In this document: positions 1 to 6,063 of the stretch, one piece after another
How the letters are laid out: the number at the start of each line of letters is the position of its first letter
How positions within the stretch are numbered: position 1 is the stretch's first letter
DNA from: CAXMST01 sp032122625
GTDB taxonomy: Bacteria; Actinomycetota; Thermoleophilia; Solirubrobacterales; 70-9
Length of the DNA stretch: 8,630 bases
Direction: 5' to 3'
NCBI GenBank assembly: GCA_032122625.1
Contig: JAQBGG010000061.1
Span: 1-8,630, forward strand
Translations under genes and position numbers: made by a program
Notes under the pieces: model-generated
Seen by the model: the letters and a program-made list of their open reading frames with translations, nothing else
What the model was told of the DNA's origin: nothing
Databases searched by the model: none

Positions 1-1
1 C

Positions 2-64
2 CGGGCCGCTCGAGCCGCCAAGGCAGTTCGGGAGTCACGACCGGAGGCGGTCGCCCATGGCTGA
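2..64 (+). CDS. Possible C-terminal end of an upstream protein (partial)
   Basis: An open frame runs in from the window edge and ends at TGA 62-64, overlapping the first 8 bases of the ECF ATPase gene. It would give a 20-residue Arg/Ala-rich tail ending in AVAHG. Tight overlaps of this type are common inside ECF operons, and the missing partner of this operon is the transmembrane T component (EcfT), so an EcfT tail is the natural guess. Nothing in the 20 residues is diagnostic. Third-position GC in this frame is only moderate, and the frame that continues into the ATPase is also open to the window edge, so this may not be coding at all. Confidence 0.3.
   Translation, partial: RAARAAKAVRESRPEAVAHG
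43..47 (+). promoter_or_regulatory. Ribosome binding site of the ECF ATPase gene
   Basis: GGAGG lies 9 bases before ATG 57. This supports ATG 57 as the start although the same frame is open upstream to the window edge. The resulting N-terminus, with only about eight residues before the first beta-strand, fits the family. Confidence 0.65.
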
Positions 65-1700
65 CGGGGCGCCGACGGTGCTCGAGATCGCTGCCCTCAC
101 CTATCGCTATCCCGAGGCCGCCCGCCCGGCGCTCGTGGACATTGACCTCGAGGTGGCGGCGGGGGAGTTCATCGTGCTCGCCGGCCGCTCGGGGTCGGGC
201 AAGTCGACGCTGTTGCGGGCAGCGTGCGGGCTCGTTCCACACTTCCACGGCGGCGAGTTCGCCGGTGACTTGCGCGTCGACGGCCGCTCGATCCGCGATC
301 AGGGCCCGGCTGAGCTGGCGCTCAGCGTCGGCTTCGTTGCCCAGGAGCCGGAGTCGCAGGTCGTCTCGACCACCGTCGCGGCCGAGCTCGAGTTACCGCT
401 CGAGCTACGCGGGCAATCGCCACTCGAGCGCGCCCGGGCGGTCGAGGAGGTCGCCCTCGCATTGGCGATCGAGCCGCTGCTCGGACGCGCCGCCGACACT
501 CTCTCCGGCGGGGAGCTGCAGCGGGTCGCGATCGGAGCAGCCCTGGTCACACGGCCGCCGCTGCTGCTGCTCGACGAGCCCACCTCGCAGCTGGATCCGA
601 TCGCCGGGGATGAGCTGATCGGCCTGCTCCGCCGGCTCAACGAGGAGTGGGCGGTGACGGTGATTCTCGGCGAGCATCGGCTCGAGCGCTGCCTGAGCGC
701 CGCCGACCGGGTGCTGTCGCTCGACGGCGGTCGGCTCGCCTACGACGGCTCGCCTGAGGGCTTCGGCAAGTTCGCCGGCGAGCGGGCACCGGAGCTGAGG
801 ACGCCGGCGATGCGGATGTTCGAGCTCGCCGGCCGCGCCGAGCGGCCGGTAACCGTCAAGCGGGGCCGGGAGTTGCTCGCCCGACACCTGCCGGCGCCGG
901 CGCCGGCAGGCGTGGGAACCGGCCGGCGGGCGGCTGACGACGACGGGCGTCCGCCCGCGCTCGCGGTCAGCGGCATCAGCGTCGAGCTGGAACTGCCGGG
1001 AAGCGGGGCGAGACGGGTCCTTGACGGCATCGACCTCGAGATCAGGGCGGGGGAGACGGTGGCGCTTGCCGGTCCCAACGGCGCCGGCAAGAGCACCCTC
1101 TTGCGGGCCGTCGCCGGAGTGGCCGACACCTGCGAGGGGCGAGCTGAGACCCCGCGCGGTTGCGCTCTGCTGACCCAGCGACCCGATGACTACTTCGTCC
1201 GAGAGCGGGTCGGCGAGGAGCTTCCCGGTGAGCAGGGGCGGCTGGCTCTGCGAGCGGTTGGCCTCGACGTCGATCCCGATCGGGACCCGCGGGATCTCTC
1301 CGGCGGCGAGCGCCAGCGACTGGCGCTGGCACTGGCGCTGGCGGGGCGCGGAGCCGGTGGGACGCCGCCGGGCCTGATCTGTCTCGACGAGCCGACCCGC
1401 GGCCTGGATCGCTCCCGCAAGACCGACCTCGCCGAATGGCTGCGCGCGCTCGCGGGCTCGGGCAGCGCCGTTCTCGTCGCCACCCACGACGTGGAGTTCG
1501 CGGCGGCGCTTGCCGACCGCGTCGTGCTGCTCGCGCGGGGGCGGGTGCTCGCCGACGGCGGTGCCCGGGAGGTGCTCGGCGGCGGTTGGTACTTCGCGAC
1601 CGAGATCGCCCGCATCTCCGGCGGCGCCGCGATCACCCCCGAGCAGGGAGCCGAGTTGCTCAACGCGGGCAAGCCGATCCTCGAAGGGAGAGAGGCATGA
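57..1700 (+). CDS. ecfA: Energy-coupling factor (ECF) transporter ATPase, two fused ABC domains
   Basis: This 547-residue cytoplasmic protein powers an ECF vitamin/cofactor importer by ATP hydrolysis; in split systems the two halves are EcfA1 and EcfA2. Domain 1 shows Walker A GRSGSGKS (43-50), Q-loop Gln96, signature LSGGELQR (149-156), Walker B with catalytic Glu174, and H-loop His207. A linker (about 245-298) contains an Ala/Pro-rich stretch. Domain 2 shows Walker A GPNGAGKS (339-346), Gln374, LSGGERQR (414-421), Walker B with Glu445, and His477. All catalytic motifs are intact in both halves, but domain 2 has about 30 fewer residues between Walker A and signature. A tail of about 35 residues follows the last ABC motif. 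The stop overlaps the next gene's ATG (ATGA), implying translational coupling to the S-component protein. The ATPase assignment is firm; the ECF class rests on the fused arrangement and the partner gene. Confidence 0.93.
   Translation: MADGAPTVLEIAALTYRYPEAARPALVDIDLEVAAGEFIVLAGRSGSGKSTLLRAACGLVPHFHGGEFAGDLRVDGRSIRDQGPAELALSVGFVAQEPESQVVSTTVAAELELPLELRGQSPLERARAVEEVALALAIEPLLGRAADTLSGGELQRVAIGAALVTRPPLLLLDEPTSQLDPIAGDELIGLLRRLNEEWAVTVILGEHRLERCLSAADRVLSLDGGRLAYDGSPEGFGKFAGERAPELRTPAMRMFELAGRAERPVTVKRGRELLARHLPAPAPAGVGTGRRAADDDGRPPALAVSGISVELELPGSGARRVLDGIDLEIRAGETVALAGPNGAGKSTLLRAVAGVADTCEGRAETPRGCALLTQRPDDYFVRERVGEELPGEQGRLALRAVGLDVDPDRDPRDLSGGERQRLALALALAGRGAGGTPPGLICLDEPTRGLDRSRKTDLAEWLRALAGSGSAVLVATHDVEFAAALADRVVLLARGRVLADGGAREVLGGGWYFATEIARISGGAAITPEQGAELLNAGKPILEGREA
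1684..1690 (+). promoter_or_regulatory. Ribosome binding site deciding the S-component start
   Basis: AAGGGAG lies 6 bases before ATG 1697, which overlaps the ATPase stop as ATGA (1697-1700). The frame stays open for 87 codons further upstream, but those codons lie inside the ATPase gene and encode an Arg-rich sequence unlike a membrane protein N-terminus. ATG 1697 starts directly at a hydrophobic helix and is the better start. Confidence 0.7.
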
Positions 1701-3682
1701 GCTGGCAACTCAGCGTGCTCGGAATCCTGGCGCTCGTGCTGGTCGCGGGCGGACTCTGGTTCGAGCGCTCGCGGCCGTCGGCACGCCTGCTCGCCGCGGT
1801 CGCCGCCCTTGCCGCGCTCGGAGTCGCCGGCCGGGTCGTGCTGGCACCGCTGCCGAACGTGGCAGCGACCACCGATGTCGCGCTCCTCGCGGGCTACGCG
1901 CTGGGAGGCCCAGCCGGCTTCGCCGTGGGCGCGCTCTCGGCTCTGATCTCCAACTTCTGGCTCGGTCAGGGACCGTGGACGCCCTGGCAGATGGCCGGCT
2001 GGGGCCTGGTCGGTCTCGGCGGCGCCGCCCTGGCCGCGCTTACCGCCCGTCGCCTCGGGCGTGTCGGGCTGGCTTTGGCGGCCGCAGTCGCCGGGCTCCT
2101 CTACGGCGCTCTCCTCGACCTCTCGGCGATGGTCAACTTCGGCGGCGAGCAGTCGCTCGATCGCTACCTGGCGCTCTCCGCTCGTGGGATCCCGTTCAAC
2201 ATCGCCCACGCCGCCGGCAACGCCGCGATCATGCTGGCCGCAGGCCCGGCGCTTGTGCGCATGCTGGAGCGCTATCGCGCCCGCTTCGAGGTCACCTGGC
2301 GGGCGGCGCCGAGCGGCGGCGCCGTGGCGGCGGCGGCTCTGGTTGCGATCGCGTTGGGCGCCGCGATCGCCGCCGGTCCGGGCGCGCGCAACGCCAGCGC
2401 CGGCCGAGCCGAGGTAGTGACCTCGGGCGCCGGCAGGGCTGTCAACGGGGCTCGCGCCTGGCTCGCCGATTCCCAGAACCCGAACGGAGGCTTCGGGACG
2501 AGCCCAGGATCGATTTCGAGCCCAGCGATGACCGGCTGGGCGATGCTCGGCCTCGAGGCGGCCGGCCGCAACCCCCGCGACCTCCACCTCAAGGGCCGCT
2601 CGCCGGTCGACTACCTGCGCCGACACGCTGACGAGCTCAGCTCCACCGGGGATCTCGAGCGGACGATCCTCGCGCTGCGCGGTGCCGGCGTCTCATCGGG
2701 GCGCCTCGGCGACCGCGACCTCGTCGCTGAGTTGCGCTCGCGGGAGAGCAACGGTGGCTCCTACGAGAAGCAGGTGAACCTGACCGCCTTCGCAGTTCTG
2801 GCGCGCTCTGCCGCCGGCGAGTCCGACGCCTCCCTCTCCGACCCGGTTCGCTGGCTGCGCAGAGCACAGAACATCGACGGCGGCTGGGGCTCCGTTCGGC
2901 GGGCGACGAGCGAGCCCGACAGCACCGGCGCCGTGCTGCAGGCGATGGCGGCTGCCGGCGCCGAGCGTCGACTGGCGCGCGGCGCCCGCTGGCTGCGCGG
3001 CTCCCAGCATGCCGACGGCGGCTGGTCACTGACACGCTCGGGCGATTCGAACTCGCAGTCGACATCGTGGGCGATCCAGGGCCTGGCGGCCGCCGGCCTC
3101 AACCCGAAGCGCGTTCACAAGGCAGCGCGCACCGGTCTCGAGTACCTCCAGGCTCGCCAGGCGGCCGACGGTCACTTCTCCTACTCGAAGTCGAGTGATC
3201 AGACGCCGGTCTGGGTCACCGCTCAGGCGCTGACGGCCCTGCAGCAGGCGCCGTTCCCGATCCCGTCGGTGGCGCGGCGGGAGAGTTCGGGCGGGGGTGG
3301 CGGCAGCGGCGGCGGGGCTGCGAGTGGCGGCGGCGAAGGCGCGCTTGGCGGCGGCGCGACCTCCGGCACGGGAGGCTCCGGGGGGTCTGGCGGGGGCTCG
3401 GGCTTCGGCGCGGGCGGCAAGGGAGGAGCTTCGGCAGCGGGCGGCAACGACGGAGCCCAAGGCAGCCGTTGGCTCGCTCGCGACGGCGGGGTAGGCCGCG
3501 CGCCCGATGCGCTCGTGCCGAAGACGGCCACGGCCTCGCCGATCCTCGAGCTCGGGGCTGAGACCGCGGCTGCTGCCGACGGTTCATCCTCGACGGGGCT
3601 TCTCTGGTTTGCGGTCGCCAACCTGCTCGCCGTGGCCGCTGTTGGCGGCTGGATCTGGTGGCGCCGCCGCCCGGTCGGCTGA
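1697..3682 (+). CDS. ECF S component fused to an extracytoplasmic prenyltransferase/squalene-oxidase-like repeat barrel
   Basis: 661 residues. Residues 1-190 form an ECF substrate-binding membrane domain of six helices (about 5-22, 31-50, 60-86, 97-117, 122-146, 164-190), including the GQGPWTPWQM segment (90-99) and FNIAHAAGN (167-175), which I associate with actinobacterial ECF S components. The basic loop 191-202 is predicted inside. Helix seven (207-227) then leads outside to six alpha-hairpin repeats (about 245-520) with QNPNGGFG (260), SNGGSY (351), QNIDGGWG (391), QHADGGWS (437) and QAADGHFS (488). These resemble the QW-type motifs of squalene cyclases, prenyltransferase beta subunits and transcobalamin-type barrels. 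A Gly/Ser tether (531-586) precedes a last helix (634-655) ending WWRRRRPVG, predicted inside. No DXDD cyclase motif or zinc ligands are seen, so the barrel probably binds rather than catalyses. It is translationally coupled to the ATPase. The substrate is unknown; a corrinoid is my inference. Confidence 0.85.
   Translation: MSWQLSVLGILALVLVAGGLWFERSRPSARLLAAVAALAALGVAGRVVLAPLPNVAATTDVALLAGYALGGPAGFAVGALSALISNFWLGQGPWTPWQMAGWGLVGLGGAALAALTARRLGRVGLALAAAVAGLLYGALLDLSAMVNFGGEQSLDRYLALSARGIPFNIAHAAGNAAIMLAAGPALVRMLERYRARFEVTWRAAPSGGAVAAAALVAIALGAAIAAGPGARNASAGRAEVVTSGAGRAVNGARAWLADSQNPNGGFGTSPGSISSPAMTGWAMLGLEAAGRNPRDLHLKGRSPVDYLRRHADELSSTGDLERTILALRGAGVSSGRLGDRDLVAELRSRESNGGSYEKQVNLTAFAVLARSAAGESDASLSDPVRWLRRAQNIDGGWGSVRRATSEPDSTGAVLQAMAAAGAERRLARGARWLRGSQHADGGWSLTRSGDSNSQSTSWAIQGLAAAGLNPKRVHKAARTGLEYLQARQAADGHFSYSKSSDQTPVWVTAQALTALQQAPFPIPSVARRESSGGGGGSGGGAASGGGEGALGGGATSGTGGSGGSGGGSGFGAGGKGGASAAGGNDGAQGSRWLARDGGVGRAPDALVPKTATASPILELGAETAAAADGSSSTGLLWFAVANLLAVAAVGGWIWWRRRPVG
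3287..3454 (+). repeat. Low-complexity GGC/GGN tract encoding a Gly/Ser-rich tether
   Basis: About 56 codons, mostly Gly with Ser and Ala, encode residues 531-586 of the S-component fusion. The tract joins the repeat barrel to the C-terminal membrane helix. It has no exact repeating unit. Such tracts are prone to length variation by slippage. The opposite strand is open and Pro-rich as a by-product. Confidence 0.8.
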
Positions 3683-3687
3683 GCCCG

Positions 3688-3713
3688 TTGCGCCATCCCC
3701 GGGGGTGGCGTGA
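3688..3713 (+). terminator. Stem-loop after the ECF operon, terminator-like
   Basis: Bases 3691-3698 and 3703-3710 pair with one G-U wobble around a four-base CCGG loop. The outer bases 3688-3690 and 3711-3713 can extend the stem with further wobbles. It begins 5 bases after the operon's stop codon. No U-tract follows, so it may be a GC-rich actinobacterial-type terminator, an mRNA 3' stabiliser, or a structure that limits read-through into the nitroreductase gene 15 bases further on. Confidence 0.4.
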
Positions 3714-3727
3714 GATCCTGGCTACCG

Positions 3728-4237
3728 ATGGACCTGGAAACCGCGATCCGCACGCGGCGGACCCACAAGGCATACCGGCCCGAGCCGGTCCCGCGGGCAA
3801 CCCTGGAGGAGCTGTTCGAGCTCGCCCGCTGGGCGCCCAACCACCATCTGACGAGCCCGTGGCGTTTCCGCGTCGTCGGTCCCCGGGCGCTCGAGCGACT
3901 GCAGGCGGCCGCCGGCCCCGAGGCCGCCCCGAAGCTCGAGCGCGCACCGACGCTGGTCGTCTGCACCGCACTCGATTCGCCCGACGAGCTGACCGCGGCC
4001 GAGGATCTCCACGCCGCCGCCTGTGCCGCCTACATCCTCCTGCTCGCCGCCCATGGCCGCGGCCTCGCCGCTTACTGGCGCACGCCGGCAGTTCTGCGCA
4101 GCCCGGAGGGGAGAGAGGCGCTCGCGATCGATGAGGACGAGCGGTTCGTCGGCCTGCTCTACCTCGGCTATCCGATCCAGGAGCAGCGGCCGCCGGAGCG
4201 CCCCGATCCCAGCTCCTATGTCGAGTGGCTCGATTGA
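3728..4237 (+). CDS. Nitroreductase family FMN-dependent oxidoreductase (YdjA-like)
   Basis: A 169-residue member of the short, single-domain nitroreductase group: cytoplasmic, usually homodimeric, using FMN and NAD(P)H to reduce nitro compounds, quinones or related substrates. It opens with the typical MDLxxAIxxRRT start. It then shows WAPNHHLTSPWRF (35-47), corresponding to the phosphate/FMN-binding APxHxxxxPWRF of YdjA, an AYWRTPAVLRSP stretch (115-126) and VGLLYLGYP (141-149). The length matches YdjA (about 183). A GTG at 3710 is in frame, but it sits inside the hairpin and adds residues the family lacks, so ATG 3728 was chosen. No convincing Shine-Dalgarno is seen, so the mRNA could be leaderless or expressed by read-through. 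The native substrate cannot be told from sequence. A BluB role was considered and not supported. Confidence 0.85.
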   Translation: MDLETAIRTRRTHKAYRPEPVPRATLEELFELARWAPNHHLTSPWRFRVVGPRALERLQAAAGPEAAPKLERAPTLVVCTALDSPDELTAAEDLHAAACAAYILLLAAHGRGLAAYWRTPAVLRSPEGREALAIDEDERFVGLLYLGYPIQEQRPPERPDPSSYVEWLD

Positions 4238-4247
4238 CCTCGGGGCC
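4236..4247 (+). repeat. Post-stop 12-mer GACCTCGGGGCC, copy 1
   Basis: This 12-base word begins within the nitroreductase stop codon. An identical word begins one base after the glpD stop (6014-6025), and a 10-base version lies four bases after the DUF192 stop (8449-8458). It partly overlaps the perfect palindrome CGGGGCCCCG (4241-4250). The function is unknown; it may be a 3'-end processing or termination signal, or chance in GC-rich DNA. Confidence 0.4.
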
Positions 4248-4324
4248 CCGCGCCCGGCGCGCTCCTGCCGTTACGGTGGGAGTGACGTGATCGGCAGCTA
4301 CATCGACAGGACCGGGGCGCAGCG

Positions 4325-6013
4325 ATGATCGACCGCGAGGCAGCGCTCGTCGAGCTCACCTCCGAGCGCTTTGACCTCGTCGTAATCGGCGGCGGCGTGA
4401 CCGGTGCCGGCGTCGCCCTCGACGCCGCTTCGCGGGGCTACTCGACGGCGATCGTCGAGCGCAACGATTGGGCCTTCGGGACTTCCAGCCGCAGTTCGAA
4501 GATGGTCCACGGCGGCCTCCGCTACCTGCAGAACTTCGATCTCGGCCTGGTTCGCGAGGCGTTGCTGGAGCGTCAACTGATGGTCCAACTGGCGCCGCAC
4601 CTCGTCTATCCGACGCCGTACCTGGTGCCGACCCTGGGCGACGATCGGCGCGACGTGAAGATCGGGATCGGACTCAACATGTATGACGTGATGGCCTCCA
4701 CCCGGGTCGGTCAGGGGCGCAGGCAGCGGGTCAAGGGCGACGACCCCGAGGCCGGTTGGTCGCCCGATCGGCATCGCACGATCTCGGCCGAGGAGACGCT
4801 TGAGTACGTGCCGGCGTTGCGGGCTCGGGATCCGAAGGCCGCCTACATGTTCTACGACTGCCAGACCGACGACGTCCGCCTTGTGCTGACGATCCTCGGC
4901 GAGGCCGAGCGCTTCGGCGCGGTGATGGCCAACCGGCTCGAAGTGACCTCGCTGCTGGACGACGGCGGCAAGGCTGCAGGCGTCAGATGCACCGACCGCG
5001 AGGCCGGCACCGAACTCGAGATCAGGGCCGACAACGTGATCAACGCGACCGGCGTCTGGGCCGACCGGGTGCGGCCGGGCGAGATCATCGATGAGACCGA
5101 GGTACCGCGGATCGCGCCGAGCCGCGGGACACACCTCACCCTGCCGCTCGAGCGCCTGCCGCTCAACGATGCCGCCTGCATCGTCCCCGCCGGAGAAGAC
5201 CGGACGATCTTCGTCCTCCCCTGGTACGGGCGGGCGCTGATCGGCACGACCGACAACGACTTCGACGGCGATATCGACCATGTTCGACCCGGGGACGACG
5301 ACATCGACTACCTCCTATCGGCCGTGAACGAGTACTTCGGCGAGAGCCTCGACCGCGGCGATCTGACCGGTGCTTACGCCGGTGTCAGGCCCCTGATCTC
5401 GACCGGCGACCCAAAGAAGTCGGTCGACATCTCACGTAAGGCTGAGCTCTATGAGACCTCGTCGGGGATGCTGACGATCACCGGTGGCAAGCTCACGACG
5501 TGGCGGCGGATGGCTAAGCAGGTCCTCGATCGCGTCGCCGAGCGCGAGGGCCGCGAAGTGCCCTGCCGGACGGCCGATATTCCGCTCGGGATGGAGGCCT
5601 CCGAGGGGGATCTCGAGGCGCCGGAGGGGCTGGAGCCGGGCCTGGTCGGCCCCGACGTCAAGAAGCAGCTCGGCTTTCGCTACGGACATGCGGCTCGCAA
5701 CGTGCTCGCCGTTGCCGCCGAGCGGCCGGAGCTGGCGCGGCCGATCGTCCCGGGCCACCCGGATCTACTCGCCGAGGCCGTCGTTGCAGCCCGCCTCGAG
5801 CAGGCGCGCAGCGTCGCCGACGTGCTCCTGCGCCGGACCCGCTTGGCGCTTGTCGCCGCCCCGGCGCTGCGTACCGCTGAAGCCGTGCGCCCGGTCGCCG
5901 AGGCCATGGGTAGGGAGCTGGACTGGGACCGCGGCCGGGTCGCCGATGAGGCCGACGCGTGGGTTGGCGATCTCGCCGATGAGGGCTGCGACCCGGCCGG
6001 TGCTCCGGCCTGA
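4325..6013 (+). CDS. glpD: FAD-dependent glycerol-3-phosphate dehydrogenase
   Basis: This 562-residue membrane-associated flavoenzyme (EC 1.1.5.3) oxidises sn-glycerol 3-phosphate to dihydroxyacetone phosphate and passes electrons to the quinone pool, linking glycerol and lipid catabolism to respiration. The N-terminal dinucleotide fold has GGGVTGAG (22-29), followed by the family-typical SSRSSKMVHGGLRYL (54-68). Further conserved stretches are FYDCQTDDVRL (176-186), SRGTH (266-270), LPWYGRALIGTTD (298-310), YAGVRPL (351-357) and TGGKLTTWRRMA (386-397). The C-terminal helical DAO_C-type domain spans roughly 440-550. Length and motif order are normal for the family. There is no glpK or glpF beside it, so it is probably monocistronic here. 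Only a weak GGGG Shine-Dalgarno precedes ATG 4325. A -10-like TACGGT at 4272-4277 lies in the 87-base gap, without a clear -35. Confidence 0.96.
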   Translation: MIDREAALVELTSERFDLVVIGGGVTGAGVALDAASRGYSTAIVERNDWAFGTSSRSSKMVHGGLRYLQNFDLGLVREALLERQLMVQLAPHLVYPTPYLVPTLGDDRRDVKIGIGLNMYDVMASTRVGQGRRQRVKGDDPEAGWSPDRHRTISAEETLEYVPALRARDPKAAYMFYDCQTDDVRLVLTILGEAERFGAVMANRLEVTSLLDDGGKAAGVRCTDREAGTELEIRADNVINATGVWADRVRPGEIIDETEVPRIAPSRGTHLTLPLERLPLNDAACIVPAGEDRTIFVLPWYGRALIGTTDNDFDGDIDHVRPGDDDIDYLLSAVNEYFGESLDRGDLTGAYAGVRPLISTGDPKKSVDISRKAELYETSSGMLTITGGKLTTWRRMAKQVLDRVAEREGREVPCRTADIPLGMEASEGDLEAPEGLEPGLVGPDVKKQLGFRYGHAARNVLAVAAERPELARPIVPGHPDLLAEAVVAARLEQARSVADVLLRRTRLALVAAPALRTAEAVRPVAEAMGRELDWDRGRVADEADAWVGDLADEGCDPAGAPA

Positions 6014-6025
6014 GACCTCGGGGCC
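6014..6025 (+). repeat. Post-stop 12-mer GACCTCGGGGCC, copy 2
   Basis: This is identical to 4236-4247 and begins directly after the glpD TGA stop (6011-6013). Confidence 0.4.
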
Positions 6026-6034
6026 GATCCCGAC

Positions 6035-6063
6035 AGGGGATTGCACCCCTATAGTGCTCGCCG
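6035..6063 (+). promoter_or_regulatory. rho promoter: TATAGT -10 box with adjoining inverted repeat, probably leaderless
   Basis: TATAGT (6050-6055) matches the bacterial -10 consensus at five of six positions and ends 8 bases before the rho ATG, so transcription would start at or within a base or two of the start codon. No Shine-Dalgarno is present, which agrees with leaderless translation, common in Actinomycetota. No good -35 is seen at 16-18 bases. An inverted repeat AGGGG-N6-CCCCT (6035-6050) abuts the -10 box and could be an operator or a small glpD terminator stem. Confidence 0.5.

Noticed and set aside
405..1487. Long open frame antisense to the ECF ATPase gene
   Set aside because: Spurious open frames are common opposite GC-rich genes. 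It lacks domain motifs and reads as Arg/Gln/Ala-rich filler, while the + strand shows complete ABC motifs.
2429..3256. Squalene-hopene cyclase or prenyltransferase enzyme
   Set aside because: The repeat region is about 280 residues against about 630 for squalene-hopene cyclases, with no DXDD motif and no zinc-binding set; only the repeat motifs are shared.
3590..3682. LPXTG sortase anchor at the C-terminus of the S-component fusion
   Set aside because: A hydrophobic helix and Arg tail are present, but no LPXTG precedes them; the nearest sequence, VPKTA, is a poor match and too far upstream. A plain membrane anchor is simpler.
3216..3971. Pro-rich open frames on the - strand at the Gly-rich tract
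   Set aside because: They are the mirror of GGN glycine codons (antisense NCC proline). The frames cross the operon end, hairpin and nitroreductase without recognisable protein features.
3728..4237. BluB (5,6-dimethylbenzimidazole synthase), which would have supported a B12 operon
   Set aside because: BluB belongs to the nitroreductase superfamily but is longer; this protein matches the short YdjA group in length and motifs, and a hairpin separates it from the ECF operon.
4234..4277. glpD promoter with TTGACC as -35 and TACGGT as -10
   Set aside because: The spacing is 32 bases, far from 16-18, and TTGACC overlaps the preceding stop codon. The TACGGT box alone is only suggestive.
6041..6055. 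TTGCAC as the -35 box of the rho promoter
   Set aside because: Only three bases separate it from TATAGT, incompatible with a normal sigma-70-type promoter; it forms the loop of the inverted repeat instead.
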